From NCBI GenBank assembly GCA_043808325.1, contig JAZDEY010000045.1, forward strand, positions 1-10,673: DNA of 10,673 nt, written 5' to 3'. The translations under genes and the position numbers were made by a program. Shown here one piece after another: positions 1-6,071 of the stretch (the stretch's first letter is position 1; every line of letters starts with the position of its first letter). The DNA is from JAZDEY01 sp043808325 [NCBI: Candidatus Eiseniibacteriota bacterium]. GTDB lineage: Bacteria; Arandabacterota; Arandabacteria; Arandabacterales. The notes under the pieces were generated by a model. That model was not told the DNA's origin, searched no databases, and saw only the letters and a list, made by a program, of their open reading frames with translations.

Positions 1-245
1 TCACCCTCGACACTATACCCCTTCACCTCATACCCCGAAGCCAAAGGCTGAACATCATAGATCGTGCCCGCACTCCCAGCCGAATATACACTCCCAGGAA
101 CCCCAATATAGTCGTACTCCCCCATAGCCTTCACCTCCACCACTCCCTTCCCCCACCCGTACTCCAGATCCACCGTGTAGCCGTAGCCAATCAGGGGAGT
201 AATCAATACTGCAACAGCCGCAAGAGCAAGCATGGCACTCTTCAT
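1..245 (-). CDS. Small exported Gly/Tyr-rich protein, 3' end cut by window edge
   Basis: I do not recognise the family. Reading from ATG at 245 gives 81 complete codons without a stop up to the window edge, so the C-terminus is missing. The N-terminus (MKSAMLALAAVAVLITPLIG) is a short basic start followed by about 17 hydrophobic residues, the pattern of a Sec signal peptide; a cleavage site near residues 20-24 is not clear. The mature part is rich in Gly (13) and Tyr (9) with alternating valines, suggesting a beta-rich secreted protein. The start is supported by a strong ribosome-binding site, GAGAGGTGG at 252-260, six bases upstream of ATG. Another frame also stays open over 55-255, but it would begin upstream of this ribosome-binding site and gives a Cys/Gly-rich low-complexity product. 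Eight of 13 glycines use GGG, which looks unlike the GGC-rich genes upstream. The gene seems to have its own promoter (365-394). Confidence 0.72.
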   Translation of the reverse strand, partial: MKSAMLALAAVAVLITPLIGYGYTVDLEYGWGKGVVEVKAMGEYDYIGVPGSVYSAGSAGTIYDVQPLASGYEVKGYSVEG

Positions 246-364
246 CGATTCCCACCTCTCGATTTTCGACTCACCAGCACACAACGCGCACTCCACCCTG
301 GGCCGCGCCAAGCTCATATTGGGAAAGTTGTCAGCGACGCAACATATAGTTCGCCACCAGTCCT

Positions 365-394
365 AGTGTACCATAGATCGCATACCCGAGTCAA
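365..394 (-). promoter_or_regulatory. Predicted sigma70-like extended -10 promoter for the small exported protein
   Basis: On the minus strand, TTGACT (389-394, five of six matches to the -35 consensus) is followed by an 18-base spacer and TACACT (365-370, four of six). The three bases before the -10 are TGG, giving the TGn of an extended -10. Transcription would start near 358, leaving an untranslated leader of about 113 bases before ATG at 245. The promoter sits in the 194-bp gap after the stop codon of the membrane protein at 440. No hairpin followed by a T-run is visible between that stop and the promoter, so read-through from upstream is also possible. Consensus match only. Confidence 0.45.
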
Positions 395-439
395 GCACGG
401 GGATTCAGGGGGGCGAGGTCGGAACCGGATCGAAGCCGC

Positions 440-1867
440 TCAGCGCAGGCGTTCCGAGGAGGCCGACAGGAGCCCCACCGTGAGGGCCGCTACCGGCGCG
501 ATCTGGATCAAGACCCTCCTCATGTCCAGATTCACATGATGCCGAACAGAATAGCCGCTTATCGCCATGAAGGCAAGCGCCACTGCAACATGACCGACCA
601 TCACAGCCAGCGGGAGGGCGATGATGCGGCTGCCCGCCTGCCTGACCCGCAGGGTCACCAGCGTCAGCAGAAGAAGCCACAGGAAGCCCCATTTTACGGG
701 ATTCACGGCCTCCAGCGCGAGATAGCCAGCGAGCTTCACAAACCTGAGAGCGGACTCGGCGGACAGGAATCTGCCGATTTCGAGGGTATCTCCGGCGAAT
801 GCTCCCGGGAATCGGGACTTATAGAGCCCCAGCAGGAAGACTGAAACCACCGGGGCGAGGGTGAAGAGCAACGCTGGCATTATTCTTGCGCGTCTCGAGC
901 GCCCCGCTCGCCGGAGCGCAAGAAAACATACCAAGGCTCCCGAGATGCACGCAAAAACTAGCCCCTCACGCTTCAGCCACATCGCCGAGGCAACAAGAAG
1001 GCTAGCGAGCAGAAGATACCTCAGGTTATCCCGGGCGAGCCACGAGATAAGGAGACCGGTTGTGCCGGCCAGGAACATAGCCAGGGGCACGTCAGCATGA
1101 GCCGACGCCACACTACCGCTCGGAAACGGCACGATAATCGCGGGGGCCGTGGCGATCAGGACCAGCATAGCAGCACCGTAGGAAGCGCCGATCAGCCGCT
1201 TGAGCGTGCCGAAGACCAGGCCCAGCATCGCCGCATAGATTAGGAAAAACACCACCTTCACTTTGAGGTCGTCATAGCCACCCATCCCCAGGTGAATCCA
1301 GGTCTCGAGCAAAGGCAGGAGCGGCGGCCAATGAGAGACCACCGGGCCGCAGGCGCCGCTGGTGAGATATTCCGGGAAGGCTGTACGTTCATAAAAGAAG
1401 ACCTTAGCATGAAGGGCCCACGCGCCAACCGCGTCGACCTCAGCTGTGGGCTCGCTGAGACACCCTATTAGGACGAAGGCCAGGGTAACAGCGAGCAGTG
1501 AGTAAACCAGGGGGCGCGGAAGAGCGATGGCGCAACTGAAGCCTTCTTGAGCGGGTGCGCCACTGCCCGGATCGGAACCTGTCGCTCTTGCGGTATCACG
1601 GGGCTTAAGCAGGCGCAATCGAAGTAGCAGGGCCAGTGGTGCTGCGCCCACCCAGAGTATCGTCGGCAGTGAAAAGGGAACGTGCAAAGTCGACAATATG
1701 AGCATGCCGGCCCCCAGCACTCCAACCCCAAGGGCCAGGGAATAGCTGAGGAGCTCGACCCGGGGTAGCAACCGGATCAAGCGGCCGAGTACGGTTGCGA
1801 CAACGCCGTAACCCAGGACAACGACAAAAGCCAGCGCGAGCAGTTCTCGTCCGTATTGCCAGATCAC
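440..1867 (-). CDS. Polytopic membrane protein, GT-C-type glycosyltransferase family
   Basis: Predicted integral membrane glycosyltransferase of the GT-C fold (related to GT39/ArnT-like enzymes, which move a sugar from a polyprenyl-phosphate donor on the outer face of the cytoplasmic membrane). The 475 residues hold about 10-12 hydrophobic segments. The first long outer loop carries EVDAVGAW at 143-150, where the acidic catalytic residue of GT-C enzymes is expected. It is followed by SHWPPLLPLLETW (178-190), HADVPLAMF (257-265) and WLKREG (297-302), all in the places of conserved motifs of uncharacterised bacterial GT-C proteins. Unlike many relatives it has almost no soluble C-terminal domain; the neighbour at 1864-2265 may supply one. 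The GTG start overlaps that gene's stop as GTGA, with GAGGT at 1877-1881 nine bases upstream as ribosome-binding site. Donor and acceptor are unknown. Confidence 0.8.
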   Translation of the reverse strand: MIWQYGRELLALAFVVVLGYGVVATVLGRLIRLLPRVELLSYSLALGVGVLGAGMLILSTLHVPFSLPTILWVGAAPLALLLRLRLLKPRDTARATGSDPGSGAPAQEGFSCAIALPRPLVYSLLAVTLAFVLIGCLSEPTAEVDAVGAWALHAKVFFYERTAFPEYLTSGACGPVVSHWPPLLPLLETWIHLGMGGYDDLKVKVVFFLIYAAMLGLVFGTLKRLIGASYGAAMLVLIATAPAIIVPFPSGSVASAHADVPLAMFLAGTTGLLISWLARDNLRYLLLASLLVASAMWLKREGLVFACISGALVCFLALRRAGRSRRARIMPALLFTLAPVVSVFLLGLYKSRFPGAFAGDTLEIGRFLSAESALRFVKLAGYLALEAVNPVKWGFLWLLLLTLVTLRVRQAGSRIIALPLAVMVGHVAVALAFMAISGYSVRHHVNLDMRRVLIQIAPVAALTVGLLSASSERLR

Positions 1868-2265
1868 TGGTGTTTGACCTCGGTCACTTCGAGCTTGCCG
1901 CCGCGGTAGGAGACCAGATGATCAATCAGGTCTCGGCGAGCACCCTTCCAGGATGCCAACTCTCGCTCGGTCACTACCCAGGCGGGATAGAGATGATATC
2001 TCAGAATGAAGAAGAAGATCCGATTATCAGTCTCGACCAGTACCGTGCTCTGCGCCGGTATCTCCGCCTCCGCTGCAAGGGCCGCTTTCCATTCGGGAGA
2101 CTCAAGGTTTACCCTGTGCTTCAAGAAACGTGCTACCGGCGACCCCGCGCTGGGCGCGTACAGATCCCAGACCGTCAGCACCATAAAGGCCAAAGCGAGG
2201 ATCATCCATAGGAGCAATAGAGGTTTGATTATCCGCTTTCCAGCCGTGGATCGATCCAGCTTCAT
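1864..2265 (-). CDS. Single-span membrane protein with small extracytoplasmic domain
   Basis: A hypothetical protein of 133 residues. A basic N-terminus (residues 1-14) is followed by one hydrophobic helix (about 14-33) and then a roughly 100-residue domain likely outside the membrane. That domain contains VLVETDNRIFFFILRYHLYP (75-94), which resembles the stretch in C-terminal soluble domains of GT39-like glycosyltransferases where a beta strand is followed by a Y-x-L-x-P motif. The next gene overlaps it by four bases (GTGA) and encodes a GT-C-type protein lacking such a domain, so the two may form one enzyme from two chains. This is inference from motif and context. The ATG at 2265 is the only sensible start before the membrane helix, but its upstream GAGGG ends just one base away, a poor ribosome-binding site, so expression may depend on coupling to the gene before it. 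Confidence 0.7.
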   Translation of the reverse strand: MKLDRSTAGKRIIKPLLLLWMILALAFMVLTVWDLYAPSAGSPVARFLKHRVNLESPEWKAALAAEAEIPAQSTVLVETDNRIFFFILRYHLYPAWVVTERELASWKGARRDLIDHLVSYRGGKLEVTEVKHQ

Positions 2266-2290
2266 ACCCTCGAACCCGCGATCTTGACCT

Positions 2291-2323
2291 GGCCGGTCCT
2301 GCCGGTGGCAGGGATGGCCGGCC
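2291..2323 (-). other. Intercistronic stem-loop after the sulfatase-like gene
   Basis: Starting within the TAG stop of the sulfatase-like gene, the minus strand reads GGCCGG, five bases, CCTGCC, ACC, GGCAGG, one base, CCGGCC. Two nested perfect 6-bp stems with a 3-base loop can therefore form. No T-run follows, so it does not look like an intrinsic terminator. An RNA processing or stability element between the sulfatase-like gene and the small membrane gene is more likely. It fills most of the 57-bp gap. Confidence 0.5.
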
Positions 2324-4239
2324 TACTTGCCCGTCTGAAGATAGCCCAATGACTTCAGCAGCTCATGAGTCTTACGATCCAGTTTGGCAGGCTCACTTTC
2401 CCCTGTTCGCAAGGCCTGTGCCTCCACAGTCCCGATCCATCCGAGAAGCGTTTTCTCCAGGGCTCGTTCCGACTCCGCGTCCCGGCCCAGCACGTTCGAG
2501 CGCTCCGTGGGATCGGCCTGGAGGTCGTACATTTCCTTGTGGCCGTCTTCGAAATCCAGCAGGAGCATCGAATCGTCGGTCCTTAAGGAGTATGCATCCT
2601 CACCCTCAGTGAAGGCATCTCCGTCGGTCCCCCCACCGGTAACCGCGCTAACCAGATTCCTGCCCCGCATGTCCCGCCCCGGGGCAATCCCCAGTGAGCC
2701 GAGAATCGTGGGAGCGATATCCATCAGTTCCACGAGCCCCGCCACTCGCGTGCCCGCCCACTTACCCTGTGGAAAGCGAATCAGCAGGGGCACCCGTGCC
2801 ACCTCGCAGTAGACCCAGCCGTGGAGCATTCGGCCATGTTCTCTGAATTCCTCGCCGTGATCTGAGAAGATTACGACCAGACTCCGGTCGAGGACACCGA
2901 GATCGGCCAGAGCCTGCATCAGGTTCCCGATCCAGAGGTCGGTATAGCGGATGCCTCCGTCATACAAGGCTTTGATGTACTCGATCTCTTCACCCGATGG
3001 GCTGTACCTGCCCCAGTTAATGGCACTCAGGTAATTGGAGCCTCGAATCTCCTCACGAGACCTGTCGAACCGCTCGCTGCCGGGCGGGACGAACATGGAT
3101 CCATAGGGTTCAGGCGCATCGTAGGGAAGATTACCCCAATCCGAATGGACGTCCCCGTAGTGGAGGAAGAGAAAGAAACTTGAGTGGCTGTGCCTTCGTA
3201 CCCACGAGAGCCCGAGTTGCGTGATCTCCTCGGCCGAGGCCAGCTTGGGCACTATCCTCCGCGACGGAACCACGTACCTGTCGAAACCCTGGTCGAACCG
3301 GAAAACGGGTGTTACCCAACCCAGGCCGTTCGCAAATGCCGCGGTGCGGTAGCCCTTATCCAGCAGTATCTCAGAGATGGTGGTGCGCCCGAGATCGAGT
3401 CTCTGGTCGCGGGGCTTGCGGAGCAGCGGAGGATAGATCGATGTCATCACCGATTTGTGCGATGAGAGCGTGGAACCGGCCTGCGTGACTGCGTTCTCAA
3501 AAAGCACACCGGAAGCGGCGAACGCGTCCAGGCTTGGGGATGTGGGGCGATCGTAGCCGTAGCACCCGAGGTGATCCCGCCTCAGCGTATCAAGCGAGAT
3601 CAGAATCACATTGGGTCCTTCGGCCTTATGTCTCCAATAGTGGAGAACGCCGAACACGTTGAATCCGATCAGGACCGCGATGATGGCAACAGCGAGCCAC
3701 TGGGGCTTGAGTGGAACCCTGGTCTTAAGGCTTCGCGAACCTAGCCTGCGAACCGCAAACATGACCAGCTTATAGGCGACCCAGCCGGCAAGGGCGCTCA
3801 CCACCAGGACGCCGATATTGGCCAGCACAACCTTACGGTCCAACAGGGCCGCCTTGAGCGGGATTCCCATAACGCTCTTGGGCGCAAGCCAGTAGGACTT
3901 GAAGTCATAGCGATTGATGTCGTAGCCGGTAAGATAGCTGACCAGAATACCTACGGGTACCGCAACGAAGAGAGCAACCACCCTCGCGCGTTTAGAGGCA
4001 AGAAAACAGATCAACGTTGCAAGGGCCACGAGCGCCGTCACGGCCAAACCGAACGCTTCCCAGCGGTTTATGAGCATCCGCGCGGTATACAGGGCGGCAT
4101 TAGGAAGCCCCTGACTCAAATAGGCGTTGGCCTTCAGGTTGAGGAGGGCCGTAACCGCACCACCCACCGTGCTTACGGCCAGTCCTGCGGCAAGCTCCCA
4201 CAGGAGGATCGGTTGTAGTCCCTTCCATCTTCTTTCCAA
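2323..4239 (-). CDS. Membrane-anchored sulfatase/alkaline-phosphatase superfamily protein
   Basis: Predicted membrane-bound hydrolase or phosphotransferase, 638 residues. Residues 1-205 contain about five hydrophobic segments (near 11-34, 61-81, 86-105, 136-163, 181-201). Residues 208-525 form a sulfatase-type catalytic domain (PF00884 style): metal-binding SLDTLRRDH at 215-223, presumed nucleophile region GSTLSSHKS at 255-263, HYGDVH at 360-365, and SDHGEEFREHG at 459-469 followed by H473. The C-terminus ends in LLKSLGYL, a tail common in such proteins. Where fGly sulfatases have C/S-x-P-S-R, this protein has T-L-S-S-H, so Thr257 occupies the nucleophile position, as in lipoteichoic-acid-synthase and phosphoethanolamine-transferase enzymes. 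A phospho-group transfer or a non-fGly hydrolase is therefore possible. The TTG start is chosen because an in-frame TAA lies 15 bases upstream, and AGGGAA (4246-4251) sits six bases before it. A promoter lies upstream at 4289-4317. Confidence 0.85.
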   Translation of the reverse strand: MERRWKGLQPILLWELAAGLAVSTVGGAVTALLNLKANAYLSQGLPNAALYTARMLINRWEAFGLAVTALVALATLICFLASKRARVVALFVAVPVGILVSYLTGYDINRYDFKSYWLAPKSVMGIPLKAALLDRKVVLANIGVLVVSALAGWVAYKLVMFAVRRLGSRSLKTRVPLKPQWLAVAIIAVLIGFNVFGVLHYWRHKAEGPNVILISLDTLRRDHLGCYGYDRPTSPSLDAFAASGVLFENAVTQAGSTLSSHKSVMTSIYPPLLRKPRDQRLDLGRTTISEILLDKGYRTAAFANGLGWVTPVFRFDQGFDRYVVPSRRIVPKLASAEEITQLGLSWVRRHSHSSFFLFLHYGDVHSDWGNLPYDAPEPYGSMFVPPGSERFDRSREEIRGSNYLSAINWGRYSPSGEEIEYIKALYDGGIRYTDLWIGNLMQALADLGVLDRSLVVIFSDHGEEFREHGRMLHGWVYCEVARVPLLIRFPQGKWAGTRVAGLVELMDIAPTILGSLGIAPGRDMRGRNLVSAVTGGGTDGDAFTEGEDAYSLRTDDSMLLLDFEDGHKEMYDLQADPTERSNVLGRDAESERALEKTLLGWIGTVEAQALRTGESEPAKLDRKTHELLKSLGYLQTGK

Positions 4240-4288
4240 GCGGCGTTCCCTGCGTTACGTGTTCCGGACAGTGCTCGGTGCAGCCAAC

Positions 4289-4317
4289 ATGCTACCAACC
4301 GGGCTGCGGCTTGTCAA
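4289..4317 (-). promoter_or_regulatory. Predicted sigma70-like extended -10 promoter for the sulfatase-like gene
   Basis: On the minus strand a perfect TTGACA (4312-4317) is followed by a 17-base spacer and TAGCAT (4289-4294, four of six matches to TATAAT), with TGG just before it as an extended -10. Transcription would begin near 4282, about 43 bases before the TTG start at 4239. A 16-base palindrome ends four bases upstream of the -35 box. It suggests that the sulfatase-like gene and the two genes after it can be transcribed separately from the glycosyltransferases upstream. Confidence 0.55.
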
Positions 4318-4321
4318 TCAT

Positions 4322-4347
4322 GGCCGGCGCGCCGGCCGCCCCGGGGC
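4322..4347 (-). repeat. Two abutting GC palindromes upstream of the internal promoter
   Basis: GGCCGGCGCGCCGGCC at 4322-4337 is a perfect 16-base palindrome, and GCCCCGGGGC at 4338-4347 is a perfect 10-base one directly next to it. On the minus strand they lie about 18 bases after the stop codon of the glycosyltransferase gene and just before the -35 box. They could be a regulator binding site, or form a hairpin at the 3' end of the upstream transcript. No T-run follows, so a classical intrinsic terminator is unlikely. Confidence 0.5.
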
Positions 4348-4364
4348 AGCTTCAAAGGAGGTGC

Positions 4365-6071
4365 CTACTGGATCTTGTAGACCTTTATTGTGGGCCCGGG
4401 GCGAGTCCATGGTTTCGGCTGGAAGACCTTCACTACCGCGGCGAGCGAATCCAGTGACCCATAGAATGGAGACGATTTCATGAGCCGCTCCGTGAAACTC
4501 TCGTCATAATAACGCCCGGTTATGAAGCTGCTGGTGATCGCGTACTGATATCCATCCCGCCGAAACCACTCAATCGGCTTCACATTGGTGCCGGACTCGG
4601 TCCACCACTGATCGTAATGCCTGGCACCCGGGTCACGATACTTGAGCATCATCTCATAATACTTGGTGTACGCAGCGGTGTAGCCGTAACCATGGGCGGT
4701 GCCGCCCTTCAGATCGGCGATTCTCCTCTCGAGGTTCTCATCGGTCTCCTCAAGAGGCGGGCTCGCGGTGTTGCGGTAGGCCGAGGCGTCGACGATGATC
4801 TTTGTTCCCGCAGGGATCGCGGTCTCAAACCATTCTTTGGCAAGGACCCGTGTGTCCTTATGCATGAACTCCGAGTCCGTCCTGGCTACCTCCAAAATGG
4901 AGGGCAGTCCGATGGCCACGGACAAGATGACCGTTGCGGCACTTTTCGATTTGGCTCCGGGCAGGACCTGGGAAATCTTCACTACCGCACTCGCAGCCAG
5001 AACCGTGATCAAGGGCACAACCGTTGCCATATGCCGGCCTCTGTGGCCAGCGGAGGAACCAAGGGCAGCCAGATAGACGATGATGAAGAGCGCGACCAAG
5101 ATCGACCTCGGCGAGGGCCTGCGGAGCGAAAGCGCAAGTCCGACGAGACCCATCACTGCGACCGGCGTGCCCAGTGCGCGCCTGAGGGACTTAGCCAGAG
5201 CCTCCACGCAATCCAGGAGATAGTTCGGCATGCCTGAGGCCCGTGCACTCTCCCATCTGGCGTAACCGAAGTAGGTGGCTACAATATCATTTCTGAAGCC
5301 CCGGAAATCGAGTACCGAGTAAGGACACACTATCACAAACGCGCAGATCATTACGGCGATCGCAAGATAGGGCTCGGGGTCGAACACTACGCCCGGGACG
5401 TGCCGCCGCTGCCCGCGCATCCTCAGCCAGTGAGCAATCGGCACCGCGACAATCACTACGCCGCCGTAGTAAAGGCAGCTTGCCGCAAGACCGGAAGCGA
5501 CACCGGCCAGGATGTACCAACGCCGTTGGTCGCTCTCGAGAATCCTGAGACAGGCCAGAAGAGCCAGCACCACCCAGAAAAGCATGGGACCGAGCGGCAA
5601 CACAAGCCTCGACCATTCCACAAGCATCGCATTGATGCTCAGGAAAAAGGCGGCGACCGCCCCGACCGTCCAGCAATAGGTCCGCTTTCCCAAGGCAAAC
5701 ATCAGCCAGACCGTTGCCAGGCTGAAAGCGACTGTCACGAGTCTAGCGCCAAGATAGAAGGCTGTGGGATCACGAAAGTAGGAGGCGGCAAAAGCCTGCG
5801 AGGAGGCAACCAGCCCGGCAGCCCGTTCAATCATAAACATCACAACGTAGAGCACAAACACCAGGTCCATCTGGAAGGTGCCGGGCCACCAGAAGATGTG
5901 CGGATTGAAATCACCAGTGCCGAATCTGAGCGCCCGCAGCACGATCTGAGGCTCGTCATGGTGATAGAAAAGATACGGTAACCCATAACGTATACCCACG
6001 AGCCTTGCCAGCGCGGCCAGGCCCAGTATGCCCACTGTCACCGCCAGAGCCGTACTGCGTTCTCTAGTCAC
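4365..6071 (-). CDS. GT39-like (PMT_2-type) membrane glycosyltransferase with C-terminal soluble domain
   Basis: Predicted polyprenyl-phosphate-sugar-dependent glycosyltransferase in the cytoplasmic membrane, 568 residues. After the first helix (about 8-25) the outer loop holds YHHDEPQIV (36-44), the Asp-Glu pair expected at a GT-C active site. FNPHIFWWPG (55-64) follows, matching the N-P-H-x-F-x-x-P pattern seen in this family. About nine to eleven further hydrophobic segments run to residue 395, with CPYSVLDF at 249-256 and RGRHMATVVPL at 344-354 in conserved positions. Residues 400-568 form a soluble domain beginning DTRVLAKEWF-x-x-x-IPAG, which probably faces the periplasm and is typical of longer GT39-like proteins. 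The GTG start overlaps the preceding stop as GTGA, and AAGGA (6079-6083) lies seven bases upstream. It is co-transcribed with the GT gene before it. Sugar and acceptor cannot be read from sequence. Confidence 0.88.
   Translation of the reverse strand: MTRERSTALAVTVGILGLAALARLVGIRYGLPYLFYHHDEPQIVLRALRFGTGDFNPHIFWWPGTFQMDLVFVLYVVMFMIERAAGLVASSQAFAASYFRDPTAFYLGARLVTVAFSLATVWLMFALGKRTYCWTVGAVAAFFLSINAMLVEWSRLVLPLGPMLFWVVLALLACLRILESDQRRWYILAGVASGLAASCLYYGGVVIVAVPIAHWLRMRGQRRHVPGVVFDPEPYLAIAVMICAFVIVCPYSVLDFRGFRNDIVATYFGYARWESARASGMPNYLLDCVEALAKSLRRALGTPVAVMGLVGLALSLRRPSPRSILVALFIIVYLAALGSSAGHRGRHMATVVPLITVLAASAVVKISQVLPGAKSKSAATVILSVAIGLPSILEVARTDSEFMHKDTRVLAKEWFETAIPAGTKIIVDASAYRNTASPPLEETDENLERRIADLKGGTAHGYGYTAAYTKYYEMMLKYRDPGARHYDQWWTESGTNVKPIEWFRRDGYQYAITSSFITGRYYDESFTERLMKSSPFYGSLDSLAAVVKVFQPKPWTRPGPTIKVYKIQ

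Noticed and set aside
55-255. Minus-strand open frame of 66 codons rich in Cys and Gly
   Set aside because: It overlaps, in another frame, the gene starting at 245 that has a signal peptide and a well-spaced ribosome-binding site. Its own start lies inside that ribosome-binding site, and its product is low-complexity.
1795-2211. Plus-strand open frame across the junction of two membrane genes
   Set aside because: It is antisense to two genes with clear membrane topology that are joined by a GTGA overlap, and its product has no features.
3430-3480. Classical formylglycine sulfatase active site
   Set aside because: The motif reads T-L-S-S-H with no Cys or Ser followed by x-P-x-R, so formylglycine formation at this place is not supported.
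4322-4347. Palindromes read as an intrinsic terminator of the GT operon
   Set aside because: No T-run follows on the minus strand; the next bases are a promoter -35 box.
4617-5237. Plus-strand open frame of 206 codons inside the GT gene
   Set aside because: Highly charged Gly/Arg/Asp-rich product with no recognisable domain; it is antisense to a clear membrane glycosyltransferase.
5400-5981. Plus-strand open frame of 193 codons inside the same GT gene
   Set aside because: Composition is that of an antisense shadow (His, Gln, Pro, Lys rich) and no ribosome-binding site or family motif is seen.
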